Of a DNA stretch of 64,000 bases, positions 17,446 to 25,891 are shown piece by piece. Source of the DNA: Vibrio hibernica (GTDB lineage Bacteria > Pseudomonadota > Gammaproteobacteria > Enterobacterales > Vibrionaceae); NCBI RefSeq assembly GCF_015223435.1, contig NZ_VHKO01000005.1:1-64000 (forward strand). The letters are read 5' to 3'. How positions within the stretch are numbered: position 1 is the first letter of the stretch; each line of letters begins with the position of its first letter. The notes below the pieces were generated by a model. It had not been told where the DNA came from. It ran no database searches and saw only the letters and a list, made by a program, of their open reading frames with translations. Position numbers and translations under genes: made by a program.

Positions 17446-18579
17446 TTAACCTTCACCAAGGCCAGATTCAATCGCTTTACCAATTGAACTTAATGCTAAC
17501 TCTGCATCGTTGCCATCTGCGATAAATTGCAAGCGGTGGCCGTGTTTTACCCCTAACGCAATCACTTTCATTAAGCTTTTCGCATTGACGCTTGATCCAT
17601 CGCCATCTAAGTTTGAAACGCGAATAGTAGACTCGAATTTTTTCGCTTCCGCGACTAACATCGCACCAGGACGTGCATGCAAACCATGGGTGTTTTTAAT
17701 CTTGAAGGTCGCTTGGTTGGCAGTGTCTTCTGCAATTTCAGGTGTTTGTTCACTCAGATCAAATAAAGCTAATAATTGCTTAACATCTGCATCTAGAATA
17801 TCTTGCTGGCGCTTTGAAAAAATTAACTCGCTGATTTTATACAACAAAGGTTTATGACTCGCATTACACGCTGAAAACGCAATTAAGCCGTGGACTTGTT
17901 GACCTTCAAACTCACAATCATTAGCAGTGGATACAAATGACATAGCCGAGCGAGAGACACCTTTAGATCCACTCACTAGCCATAATCCTGCGCCTAAATG
18001 AGTGGGTTTTTTAGTGATAACTTCGCTAATGTAATCGTCTGTTGTGCAACCACTATTACGTAATAAACCACTGGCCACCGCCGTCATTTGTAGCATGTCA
18101 CTGGCTGGGAATTTGAGTTGTATTAAGGTGGCATCAAAATCGGCCATTAATTGAGTCTGACCGTTTAGCACATTAATAATATCTTGTTCTGTTTTCGCTT
18201 CTTTTAGTGCCGCTTCTACGCCATCGGCAGATAACACTTTGGTCAGTTGCTTTAAAATGCCTAAGTGTTCATCGGACTTCGCCGCAATACCAATTGCCAC
18301 ATATACCATGCCATTTCCCCAATCGACACCTTGAGGGAAATGATGGATAGCCACACCTGTTTTTTGAACTAAATGACGAGTCTCGGTGGTGCCGTGTGGA
18401 ATCGCAATACCATTGCCTAAGAAAGTAGAAGACTGAGTTTCACGATTCAGCATTCCCTGAACATAAGCGGTTTCGACATAGCCTTGTTGGGTTAAACTTG
18501 CGGCAATGTGAGTGATCGCTTCGGTTTTATCTTTTGCCGTTTGGGCAAGCGTAATATTTTGTGTGGTTAGCGTCAGCAT
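17446..18579 (-). CDS. fruB: Fused PTS fructose IIA / HPr (FPr) protein
   Basis: 377 residues, the length of E. coli FruB. The N-terminal IIA domain has the phosphorylated His62 in 'GNGIAIPHGTTETRH'. A central linker domain is followed by a C-terminal HPr-like domain, with the phosphohistidine in 'THGLHARPGAM' (near residue 300) and a conserved serine region. It passes phosphate from enzyme I to FruA. AGAGG precedes the ATG. It is first in the operon, and its start is about 185 bp from the nearest FruR operator, leaving a long leader. Confidence 0.96.
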   Translation of the reverse strand: MLTLTTQNITLAQTAKDKTEAITHIAASLTQQGYVETAYVQGMLNRETQSSTFLGNGIAIPHGTTETRHLVQKTGVAIHHFPQGVDWGNGMVYVAIGIAAKSDEHLGILKQLTKVLSADGVEAALKEAKTEQDIINVLNGQTQLMADFDATLIQLKFPASDMLQMTAVASGLLRNSGCTTDDYISEVITKKPTHLGAGLWLVSGSKGVSRSAMSFVSTANDCEFEGQQVHGLIAFSACNASHKPLLYKISELIFSKRQQDILDADVKQLLALFDLSEQTPEIAEDTANQATFKIKNTHGLHARPGAMLVAEAKKFESTIRVSNLDGDGSSVNAKSLMKVIALGVKHGHRLQFIADGNDAELALSSIGKAIESGLGEG

Positions 18580-18662
18580 AGGGTGCCTCTTCTTAATATT
18601 TATAATTCTGTTTTATGAGTATAGAGTTTTGTTTTCATTTTATGGTGTCTGAGCTCTATAGC

Positions 18663-18700
18663 TTCTTTTTAGATACATAGATTCTTTTTAGATGCATCGA
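18663..18700. repeat. 19-bp tandem duplication in the fruB leader/promoter
   Basis: Units 18663-18681 and 18682-18700 (TTCTTTTTAGATACATAGA with two changes). Lies between the fruB start and its nearest FruR operator. Confidence 0.7.
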
Positions 18701-18765
18701 TTATTTTGAGATAGATCAGTTTAGTTTTTAACGACGAATCTTAATTTCTTTATCCGCTATTATTT

Positions 18766-18783
18766 AGCTGAAACGATTCAGCT
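18766..18783. promoter_or_regulatory. FruR operator 1 (fruB side)
   Basis: AGCTGAAACGATTCAGCT, an almost perfect dyad matching the Cra/FruR half-site TGAA-CG-TTCA. Confidence 0.85.
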
Positions 18784-18789
18784 TTTGTC

Positions 18790-18805
18790 GCGAAAAAATT
18801 CAGCC
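18790..18805. promoter_or_regulatory. Degenerate FruR operator
   Basis: Read on the minus strand, GGCTGAATTTTTTCGC keeps one perfect half-site (GCTGAAT) and a decayed second half. It is an inverted copy of the 'CATTGGCTGAAT' block at operator 2. Confidence 0.4.
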
Positions 18806-18901
18806 AATGGTTATGTTTACCTAAAATCGTACTCAAATTCAGTATGTTCATCGCACTTTGCGGATGATCACAGATTTGAGCCTTTACTTTATTAATACAC
18901 A

Positions 18902-18929
18902 TTGGCTGAATCGTTTCAGCTTTTATAAT
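18902..18929 (+). promoter_or_regulatory. Predicted fruR promoter
   Basis: TTGGCT at 18902-18907 and a perfect TATAAT at 18924-18929, spacer 16 bp. The spacer is occupied by FruR operator 2 and the region just after the -10 by operator 3, so FruR should repress its own gene. Confidence 0.65.
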
Positions 18930-18942
18930 GAAACGATTCAGC
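18905..18942. promoter_or_regulatory. FruR operators 2 and 3 at the fruR promoter
   Basis: GCTGAATCGTTTCAGC at 18905-18920 and TGAAACGATTCAGC at 18929-18942. They flank the -10 box; centres are about 23 bp apart, close to two helical turns. Confidence 0.8.
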
Positions 18943-19035
18943 TTATAATTCAAACATCGATTGAATTGATGCTAAGGATTTATGATCTGGTGCACAAAAT
19001 AAGCACACTGATGCGATCAAATGGGGCAAATAACG

Positions 19036-20034
19036 ATGACGCTAGATGAAATTGCCAAGTTGGCTGGAGTTTCTAGAACCACTGCCAGTTATGTGATTAA
19101 TGGCAAAGCGACCAAGTACCGTATTAGCCAAAAAACGCAACAAAAAGTCATGGCAGTGGTAGAAGAACACCAGTATCAACCCGATCATGCGGCGTTGGCA
19201 TTACGTGCTGGCAATAGTCGTTCATTTGGTTTGGTGATCCCTGATCTTGAAAATACCAGTTATGCACGTTTGGCTAAACTGTTGGAATCGAATTCTCGCC
19301 AAGCGGGCTACCAGATTTTAATTGGCTGTTCAGATGACGATCCTCAAATAGAAAAAAATGTGGTGAACGCTTTAGTCAGTCGTCGTATTGATGCTTTGTT
19401 TGTGGCTAGCTCCATGATTGATGCCAACGAATTTTATTTGAATGTTCAAAATAAAGGCACACCAGTGATCGCGCTCGATCGTCCATTAGATGATGAACAT
19501 TTTAGTTGTGTGATCAGTGAAGATTTTGATGGTGCGTTACGATTAACCTCATCGGTGCTATTTGATGATATTCAAACCATTGGTTTGGTCGGAGCATTGC
19601 CTGATCTTAATGTGTCTAAAGAACGTCAGATTGGCTTTGAAGCGGCAGTGAGAAAGCATGAAGAAACGCATTCTCCATTAACGACCATAATTGAATATGG
19701 TGCTCAATTTAATTCAGAGTCTGGCCGTAAAGTCGTTGAAAAGTGGTTAGCGCAAGACATGATGCCTGATGCTATTATTACGACTTCCTATACCTTGCTA
19801 GAAGGTGTATTAGATGTGTTATTTGAGCATCCAGAACTGATGGCGAAAGTCAGAATAGGGACCTATGGCGATAATCGTTTATTAGACTTTTTACCGATTA
19901 AAATTAACTCTTTATCTCAACGATTTGAAATTATCGCAGACAGCGCATTAGAGCTTGCCTTGAATGCTTCGGCTAAACGTTATCAATTTGGTGTGGAGCT
20001 GGTGGCAAGGAAATTGAAAATTCGCCATGTTTGA
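19036..20034 (+). CDS. fruR: Fructose operon regulator, LacI family
   Basis: 332 residues, a Cra/FruR homologue. The HTH is at the very N-terminus ('LDEIAKLAGVSRTTASYVI'), followed by the hinge and a periplasmic-binding-like effector domain that in this family binds fructose 1-phosphate. ATG 19036 gives 'MTLDEIAKLAGV', matching the E. coli Cra start; ATG 19021 would add five residues and has no ribosome site. Vibrio FruR has been described as needing fructose 1-phosphate to activate the fru operon rather than acting purely as a repressor, which fits the operators lying far upstream of fruB. Confidence 0.92.
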   Translation: MTLDEIAKLAGVSRTTASYVINGKATKYRISQKTQQKVMAVVEEHQYQPDHAALALRAGNSRSFGLVIPDLENTSYARLAKLLESNSRQAGYQILIGCSDDDPQIEKNVVNALVSRRIDALFVASSMIDANEFYLNVQNKGTPVIALDRPLDDEHFSCVISEDFDGALRLTSSVLFDDIQTIGLVGALPDLNVSKERQIGFEAAVRKHEETHSPLTTIIEYGAQFNSESGRKVVEKWLAQDMMPDAIITTSYTLLEGVLDVLFEHPELMAKVRIGTYGDNRLLDFLPIKINSLSQRFEIIADSALELALNASAKRYQFGVELVARKLKIRHV

Positions 20035-20173
20035 TTCTATTTATCACCTATTATTTTTAAGTGTCTTAATATAAACATATGAATGAGGGTTGTGAGTAAT
20101 TGTATAACCCGAGTTTTCGATGCTTGTGTTATCATGTGCGCGATTTTGATTTATTTCCTTTTGGAGTACACCT

Positions 20174-21505
20174 TTGCAATTTAAAGATCTTGGTTTAGAC
20201 AATCGATTACTGAAAAATTTACAGCATTATAATTTTTCAAAAGCGACTGAAATACAAAGTAAAGCGATCCCTGTTGCGATTGCAGACAAAGATTTGTTGG
20301 CATCATCAAAAACAGGTTCGGGTAAAACTTTGGCATTTGTGTTGCCGATGTTACATAAAGCCCTAAAAACCAAAGCTCTTTCTGCTAAAGATCCAAGAGG
20401 GGTGATTTTAGCGCCTACTCGTGAACTGGCAAAACAAGTATTCGGCGAACTTAAATTCATGCTTGGCGGCTTATCTTATACTGGCGCATTGATTGTAGGT
20501 GGTGAAAACTTCAACGATCAAGTTAAAGCGTTACGTAAATACCCGCGTTTTATTGTGGCAACACCTGGTCGTTTAGCTGATCATCTTGAGCATCGTTCGC
20601 TACATTTAGATGGTGTTGAAACCTTAATATTAGATGAAGCTGATCGTATGTTGGATCTTGGCTTTTCTGCGGAGTTGCGTCGTATTAGTAACGCGGCCAA
20701 GCATCGTCGTCGTCAAACGTTAATGTTCTCCGCCACGCTTGATCACGTCGAAGTGAATAATTTGGCAAGTGAGTTTTTAAAAGAGCCAAAGCACATTTCA
20801 GTTGGCGCATCAGCAGAAGAACATAAAGATATCGATCAGTCTTTCTATTTATGTGATCACCTTGATCATAAAGAAGCGATCCTAGAACGCTTGATTAGTG
20901 AGGCTGAATACAAACAAGTTATTATTTTTACTGCAACACGTAGCGATACGGAGCGTTTGACTGAGAAGTTAAATCAGATGAGCCTGAAAGCCGTCGCGTT
21001 GAGTGGTGGTTTGAATCAGACTCAACGTAATAACATCATGAGTCAGTTTGAACGAGCAGTGCATAAAATCTTGGTTACGACTGATATTGCTTCTCGTGGT
21101 TTAGATATTGCCAATGTGACCCATGTTATTAACTTTGATATGCCAAAACATACGGAAGAGTACGTTCACCGCGTTGGTCGTACTGGCCGTGCAGGTAATC
21201 GCGGTACCGCTTATTCTTTAGTGGGCCCGAAAGACTGGGCGAGCTTTAAAAATGTGGAAGCGTACTTACAACAAGATTTGACTTTCTCAGTATTAGAAGG
21301 CCTGAAAGGTAAGTTTAAAGGTATTAAACCGCGTCAGCCATTTGTTAAGAAAGGCCCAGCCAAAGCAAATAAAGTGGCGAAACAATCGACTACACCTAAG
21401 AAACAAGCCAATCGTGATAAGAGTTTCTATAAAAATGTGGCAGTGGGTGATGATGTCTTTATGCCTAAGAAGAAAAAGAACCCAATTGAAAAAGACGACG
21501 AGTAA
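20174..21505 (+). CDS. DEAD-box ATP-dependent RNA helicase
   Basis: 443 residues with all helicase motifs: Q motif, motif I 'SSKTGSGKT', Ia 'PTRELAKQV', II 'LDEADRML', III 'SAT', IV-V 'TTDIASRGLDI' and VI 'HRVGRTGRAG'. A lysine-rich C-terminal tail (about 365-443) is typical of RNA-binding extensions, ending in 'PKKKKNPIEKDDE'. The start is TTG 20174; GGAG at 20163-20166 and alignment with the family's first residues support it, and no ATG lies nearby. Size resembles SrmB, but it is not clearly SrmB, RhlE or DbpA. A terminator follows 50 bp after the stop. Confidence 0.92.
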   Translation: MQFKDLGLDNRLLKNLQHYNFSKATEIQSKAIPVAIADKDLLASSKTGSGKTLAFVLPMLHKALKTKALSAKDPRGVILAPTRELAKQVFGELKFMLGGLSYTGALIVGGENFNDQVKALRKYPRFIVATPGRLADHLEHRSLHLDGVETLILDEADRMLDLGFSAELRRISNAAKHRRRQTLMFSATLDHVEVNNLASEFLKEPKHISVGASAEEHKDIDQSFYLCDHLDHKEAILERLISEAEYKQVIIFTATRSDTERLTEKLNQMSLKAVALSGGLNQTQRNNIMSQFERAVHKILVTTDIASRGLDIANVTHVINFDMPKHTEEYVHRVGRTGRAGNRGTAYSLVGPKDWASFKNVEAYLQQDLTFSVLEGLKGKFKGIKPRQPFVKKGPAKANKVAKQSTTPKKQANRDKSFYKNVAVGDDVFMPKKKKNPIEKDDE

Positions 21506-21554
21506 GCGTTTTTAATCAATTTTTAGGGTAAACGTCCTTTTATAGACAAATAAT

Positions 21555-21591
21555 AAAGCCAGTGAAGCGTTAATCGTTTCACTGGCTTTTT
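21555..21591. terminator. Bidirectional terminator between helicase gene and speB
   Basis: Stem of 12 bp (21555-21566 with 21578-21589) extended by three inner pairs, with TTTTT on the plus side and an AT-rich T-run on the minus side. Confidence 0.8.
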
Positions 21592-21637
21592 GCTGTCATG
21601 CTTATTGACTCATCGATAAAGATAGTAAAGCTTTTGG

Positions 21638-21685
21638 CCTATTAACCTATTAACCTATTAACCTATTAACCTATTAACCTATTTA
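21638..21685. repeat. Octanucleotide tandem repeat (CCTATTAA), five perfect units plus one imperfect
   Basis: Five exact copies at 21638-21677 and a sixth, CCTATTTA, at 21678-21685 that includes the speB stop codon (21679-21681). Every unit carries a minus-strand TAG, so repeat-number change would not alter the SpeB protein length. Confidence 0.9.
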
Positions 21686-22617
21686 GCGATGCGTTGTTGT
21701 GTCCACAAATACAATAGATCAAGCGCAATAGTCGCACCCGCTAATGCGGTCACATCACTATGATCATACGGTGGAGATACTTCAACCACATCCATTCCAA
21801 TCAGATTAATATCTTGTAAGTTACGCAAGATTTTCAATATTTTATCGGATGTCATGCCGCCGCATACTGGCGTACCAGTTCCGGGCGCAAAGGCAGGATC
21901 GAGGCAGTCAATATCAAAAGTTAAATACACGGGTTTATCGCCAACGATCTTTTTCACTTGTTCAACAATATCAGCGGCTGATAGGTCATTCGCTTCCATC
22001 GCGTTGATGACATTAAACCCGTGACCTTCTTGTTTGTACTCGGTGCGAATGCCGATTTGTACCGAATGCTCACGCGAGATCAAACCTTCATTTGGCGCAT
22101 GATAAAACATGGTGCCATGATCGTAACGGCTGCCATTTGGGTAAGTATCGGTGTGGGCATCAAAATGGATTAATGCCATTTCACCATACTTTTTCGCATG
22201 AGCGCGCAGCAAAGGCAACGTGATGAAGTGATCGCCACCTAAACTTAATAAGGTTTTACCACTTTCAATAATCTCCGTTGCTGCGGCTTCTAAACGCAAA
22301 GTAAGATCTTCTGCATCACCACAATCAAAAACAAGATCGCCAGCATCCACTACGTTCGTGTGTTTGAATAAGTTAAAATTCCACGGAAATTTTTTGCTTT
22401 CCCATGCAAGGTTAACCGACGCGCGGCGAATCGCATCTGGCCCCATGCGAGCGCCTGATCGACCAGAAGTTGCCATATCAAATGGTACCCCTAAAACTAC
22501 TACGTCAGCATCCGCTTCTACAGGGTTTTGCACCATTGGGCGACGTACAAAGCTCATAGAGTTTGAGTACAGTGAGTAATCTGGTTTAGTAAACAGATCA
22601 TCAAACTTGTTCATCAT
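21679..22617 (-). CDS. speB: Agmatinase
   Basis: A 312-residue ureohydrolase that splits agmatine into putrescine and urea. The binuclear-manganese motifs are present: '[11 protein letters not shown]', 'HFDAHTDTY' and '[17 protein letters not shown]'. AAGGA lies upstream of two consecutive ATGs, so the start could be one codon later. It is downstream of speA by 74 bp on the same strand, giving the two-step arginine to putrescine route, and its stop codon lies in an octanucleotide repeat. Confidence 0.96.
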   Translation of the reverse strand: MMNKFDDLFTKPDYSLYSNSMSFVRRPMVQNPVEADADVVVLGVPFDMATSGRSGARMGPDAIRRASVNLAWESKKFPWNFNLFKHTNVVDAGDLVFDCGDAEDLTLRLEAAATEIIESGKTLLSLGGDHFITLPLLRAHAKKYGEMALIHFDAHTDTYPNGSRYDHGTMFYHAPNEGLISREHSVQIGIRTEYKQEGHGFNVINAMEANDLSAADIVEQVKKIVGDKPVYLTFDIDCLDPAFAPGTGTPVCGGMTSDKILKILRNLQDINLIGMDVVEVSPPYDHSDVTALAGATIALDLLYLWTQQRIAK

Positions 22618-22691
22618 AAATCCTTGTTATAGGCAAAGTCATTGAAGCGGCCACAGTCAAAAAATGAGGCGCTCCAATGATGAAAGATAGT

Positions 22692-24605
22692 TTAAATATC
22701 TTCTAAATAAGTGTAACCAGATAACCCTTGCTCAAGCTCTGCTAGGATTTTTTCTTGCTCGCTGCTATCAACACGGCTTGCTACTAGTTCGCGGTAATTA
22801 CGGCGAATGTCATCTACATCAATGTGTACATAACGCAGCATGTCTTCAACCGTATCACCTTCATTAATAGATACAATTTCTGATTCGCCTTTGTCATTTA
22901 CGTTCACTACAACCGAATGGCTGTCACCAAATAAGTTGTGCATGTCGCCTAAAATTTCTTGGTACGCACCGACTAAGAAGAAGCCCATTAAGTAGGGAGT
23001 GTCTTTATCCCAACGTGGTACTGGCAATGTGGTTTCAATGCCTTGTCCATCAACGTATTGATCGATAACACCATCGGAATCACAAGTAATGTCTAACATC
23101 ACTGCGCGAGTTTGCTCTACTTGATTCAAGTTACTCAGTGGCATCACTGGGAATACTTGATCAATGCCCCATGCATCTGGCAGTGATTGGAACAAAGAAA
23201 AGTTAACGAAGAACTTATCCGCCAAACGCTCGTTCAACTCATCCAAAATAGGGCGGTGGAAACGGTTTTTATTGCTCAATTGCATGCGTAATTCATAGCA
23301 AATACGTAAACAAACTTGTTCTGCCCAAGCGCGATGAAGCAAGTTAATTACACCCGTTGCAAACTGGTTATGCGCTTCTACTAAGTCACTTTGGGTGTCG
23401 TTATAAATCTCAATTAATGCACGATCATCGGTGCCTTGAGACAAAATTTCCCAGTTACGCCACATGTTATGTAATAGCGTTGGTGCATCCGGTTCTGGTG
23501 CTTCAATGGCTTCTACTTTGTAGCTTTCTGTGCCAATAACGTTGGTGATCAAAACGGCATGGTGCGCGGTTAATGAACGCCCAGATTCTGAAATGATCGC
23601 TGGCGTCGGTTGGTTGTACAACTGACAAATATCGCCAATAGTTGACACAATATTACGTGCGTATTCTGCCAAACCATAGTTCATTGAGCTGTGCGACTGG
23701 CTGCGAGTACCATCGTAATCGACTGCCAAGCCACCACCAACATCCATGTAATCCAAACTTGCGCCTAGCTCGCGCAGTTCACAATAAAATCGCGCCGCTT
23801 CACTTACGCCATTACGCACATCGCGAATATTGGCCATTTGTGAGCCTAAATGGAAATGCACTAATTGTAAGGTTTCAAGTTGTTCTTCCGCTTTTAGACG
23901 ATTGATCACGGTTAACACTTGGCTTGCTGATAAACCAAATTTAGACTTCTCACCACCACTTGATTGCCATTTTCCTGCACCTTGTGAAGCTAAGCGAATA
24001 CGCAGCCCCATGCGTGGCGTTACGCCCAAAGATTTTGCTTCTGATAACACAAGATCAAGTTCTGATAGCTTTTCTAAAACGATGAAAACTTTGTGACCTA
24101 ATTTTTCACCAATTAATGCCAAGCGAACGTATTCACGGTCTTTGTAACCATTACAAACAATGACAGAACTTGCTTGTTGCGCTAGAGCTAATACTGCTAA
24201 TAATTCTGGTTTGCTGCCCGCTTCAAGACCAAGTTGTTTATGTTCTAACTTAGCTTGGCTAGCAAGAATTTCGTCGACCACTTCTTTTTGTTGGTTGACT
24301 TTAATTGGGTAAACCAACAGGTAGCGGTTTGCATAATTGTATTCTTCAATCGCTTGGTTAAATGCATCACAAACGTTATGAACACGCTGATGTAAGATCT
24401 GTGGAAAACGAACCAACGCTGGCAAAGTTAAATTTTGCGCTTCAATCTGTTTAACTATTGTACTTAGAGGTACTTGAAGATGTTCTTCTCCAGCACGCGG
24501 AGATACGGTCATTTCACCCGCATCATTAATGCCATAAAAGCCTTGGCTCCAGTGACGTACATTGTAGTTAGCTCGGATTTGCTCTAGGTTCAAAGAATTT
24601 TCCAC
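22692..24605 (-). CDS. speA: Biosynthetic arginine decarboxylase
   Basis: A 637-residue alanine-racemase-fold PLP decarboxylase converting arginine to agmatine; E. coli SpeA is of similar size. The PLP lysine is Lys102 in '[12 protein letters not shown]', the 'LHFHLGSQ'-type motif is present ('[16 protein letters not shown]'), and the '[11 protein letters not shown]' active-site cysteine region lies near residue 525. The start is GTG 24605 with GAGGGA upstream. Paired with speB downstream. Confidence 0.96.
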   Translation of the reverse strand: MENSLNLEQIRANYNVRHWSQGFYGINDAGEMTVSPRAGEEHLQVPLSTIVKQIEAQNLTLPALVRFPQILHQRVHNVCDAFNQAIEEYNYANRYLLVYPIKVNQQKEVVDEILASQAKLEHKQLGLEAGSKPELLAVLALAQQASSVIVCNGYKDREYVRLALIGEKLGHKVFIVLEKLSELDLVLSEAKSLGVTPRMGLRIRLASQGAGKWQSSGGEKSKFGLSASQVLTVINRLKAEEQLETLQLVHFHLGSQMANIRDVRNGVSEAARFYCELRELGASLDYMDVGGGLAVDYDGTRSQSHSSMNYGLAEYARNIVSTIGDICQLYNQPTPAIISESGRSLTAHHAVLITNVIGTESYKVEAIEAPEPDAPTLLHNMWRNWEILSQGTDDRALIEIYNDTQSDLVEAHNQFATGVINLLHRAWAEQVCLRICYELRMQLSNKNRFHRPILDELNERLADKFFVNFSLFQSLPDAWGIDQVFPVMPLSNLNQVEQTRAVMLDITCDSDGVIDQYVDGQGIETTLPVPRWDKDTPYLMGFFLVGAYQEILGDMHNLFGDSHSVVVNVNDKGESEIVSINEGDTVEDMLRYVHIDVDDIRRNYRELVASRVDSSEQEKILAELEQGLSGYTYLEDI

Positions 24606-24939
24606 ATCGGTCCCTCTCGTTAGTGAGAATTAGATAAACAAATAATAAATAAATTAATAATTGAATCAGTAACCTAACATGTTATTTAGCTTAACAACTG
24701 TGAGCTGATTCACGCGCATTAACGTACAATTTTTCAATTGAGTCCAATGAGAAAATTTTGTCGTTAAAATAAGTAAATTAAATGGGCAGCAATGATTATT
24801 TTAGCTGAAATTTTTTGATAGATTCAGTAAAAATGTCATTTGGGAGGTGTGGAAAAAATTGCTCAGAATGAAGCCTGTTCTAAGCTTTCTCTTTTTTATA
24901 ATTTAGAGTTTGTTAAAGCTTATTTGCTTTGTTAGTATT
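24606..24939. other. speA upstream region
   Basis: About 330 bp between the divergent speA gene and the mntP riboswitch. AT-rich; it must hold both promoters. No convincing dyad or small gene is seen. Confidence 0.4.
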
Positions 24940-25117
24940 TTGTCACTTCGTGGGGAGTAGCCTGTTTCCAGCTAATGGAAAAGTTCGTATCAACATAATT
25001 GGTGGTGAAATCACCATGGTGCGAACACCTCTCGGTTGGCGAGACCATCGATACATCCATGCCAAATGGTCAGGCGTGTGGATGTATTGTATGGAATCAC
25101 TTAGCCTGACCGGAGGG
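24940..25117 (+). ncRNA. yybP-ykoY manganese riboswitch controlling mntP
   Basis: The aptamer landmarks are present in order: GGGGAGTAGCC at 24952-24962 and TTGGCGAGACCATCG at 25036-25050, the two conserved segments of the Mn2+-sensing yybP-ykoY class. Downstream are two mutually exclusive stems: ATACATCCA/TGGATGTAT (25051-25059 with 25079-25087) and GGTCAGGC/GCCTGACC (25068-25075 with 25104-25111). The second ends directly at the ribosome site GGAGG (25112-25116), so ligand-dependent refolding probably controls translation of mntP. The E. coli mntP gene has the same arrangement. Confidence 0.93.
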
Positions 25118-25126
25118 AACAATATA

Positions 25127-25690
25127 ATGAATACCTTAGCTCTTATCCTTATTGCCTTTGCAATGTCAACAGATGCGTTTGCCGCAGCCATTACCAAAGG
25201 TGTAAAAATAAAAAAAACATCACTGACTTATGCTCTAAAGTTAGGATTAATCTTTGGGGTTATCGAGTCGATTACGCCTGTTATTGGGTGGTTTATAGGC
25301 CGATCAGCTTCAACCTATGTCGAGTCATGGGATCACTGGATTGCGATGTTTTTGTTATGTGGGTTAGGGATTCACATGATCTACGAAAGCGTTAAAAATA
25401 CAGAAGAGAATGATTATTCCGAGCCAAAAAAACAGTCATTAGCATTGATAGTGCTTACTGCGATAGGAACAAGTATTGATGCGATGGCAGTGGGAGTAGG
25501 CCTTGCATTTGTTGATGTGAGAATTGAAATTGCCGCACTATTGATTGGCTCAGCCACTTTTATCATGGTGACAATTGGGGTTATATTGGGAGGTGTGTTA
25601 GGAAAGTTTATTGGTAAGAGAGCAGAAACTTTTGGCGGGGTGGTGCTGATTGCTGTTGGTATATGGGTGTTTTATGAACATGCAGTGTAA
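25127..25690 (+). CDS. mntP: Manganese efflux pump MntP
   Basis: 187 residues with six membrane helices and the two family repeats, 'FAMSTDAFAAAITKG' and 'AIGTSIDAMAVGVGLAF', which supply the metal-binding aspartates. It exports Mn2+. ATG 25127 has GGAGGG 10 bases upstream and matches the known MntP N-terminus; a longer frame from 24929 would be translated riboswitch and is not real. Regulation is by the upstream Mn2+ riboswitch. Confidence 0.95.
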   Translation: MNTLALILIAFAMSTDAFAAAITKGVKIKKTSLTYALKLGLIFGVIESITPVIGWFIGRSASTYVESWDHWIAMFLLCGLGIHMIYESVKNTEENDYSEPKKQSLALIVLTAIGTSIDAMAVGVGLAFVDVRIEIAALLIGSATFIMVTIGVILGGVLGKFIGKRAETFGGVVLIAVGIWVFYEHAV

Positions 25691-25742
25691 GCTCTTAATT
25701 ATCATTAATCGCATTTGTCGATACTTTTCCTAATCTGATAAT

Positions 25743-25771
25743 AACGATTTAGCGTTATGCACTAAATCGTT
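25743..25771. repeat. Hairpin downstream of mntP
   Basis: Perfect 10-bp inverted repeat AACGATTTAG / CTAAATCGTT with a 9-nt loop, 50 bp after the mntP stop. The T-run is short, so it is a weak terminator candidate. Confidence 0.5.
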
Positions 25772-25830
25772 TCTGTCCAGAAACCATACAACTCATCGTT
25801 AGCGACCATTATAATATTCACAATAAAATT

Positions 25831-25862
25831 TCCCCTTTGACTGATAAATTCATCAAAGGGGA
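25831..25862 (-). terminator. Terminator of the ectoine operon
   Basis: Perfect 10-bp stem TCCCCTTTGA / TCAAAGGGGA (25831-25840 with 25853-25862), 12-nt loop, then AATTTTATT on the minus strand, 30 bp beyond the ask stop. Confidence 0.85.
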
Positions 25863-25891
25863 CGTTGTTAGTAGGTCGGAAATCAATAGAT

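Larger units (their letters stand above)
18580..19035. promoter_or_regulatory. fruB / fruR divergent control region
   Basis: 456 bp without a gene. From the fruB side it holds a 19-bp tandem duplication, then a FruR operator, a degenerate operator, and two more operators around the fruR promoter. The details are listed separately. The fruB promoter itself is not certain; a TATACT box on the minus strand near 18618 is one candidate -10. Confidence 0.7.

Noticed and set aside
21638..21685. CRISPR-like or telomere-like array
   Set aside because: Units are only 8 bp with no spacers; it is a simple sequence repeat.
24929..25126. 66-codon N-terminal extension of mntP
   Set aside because: It is the open frame of the Mn2+ riboswitch; the real start at 25127 has a strong ribosome site and matches the family.
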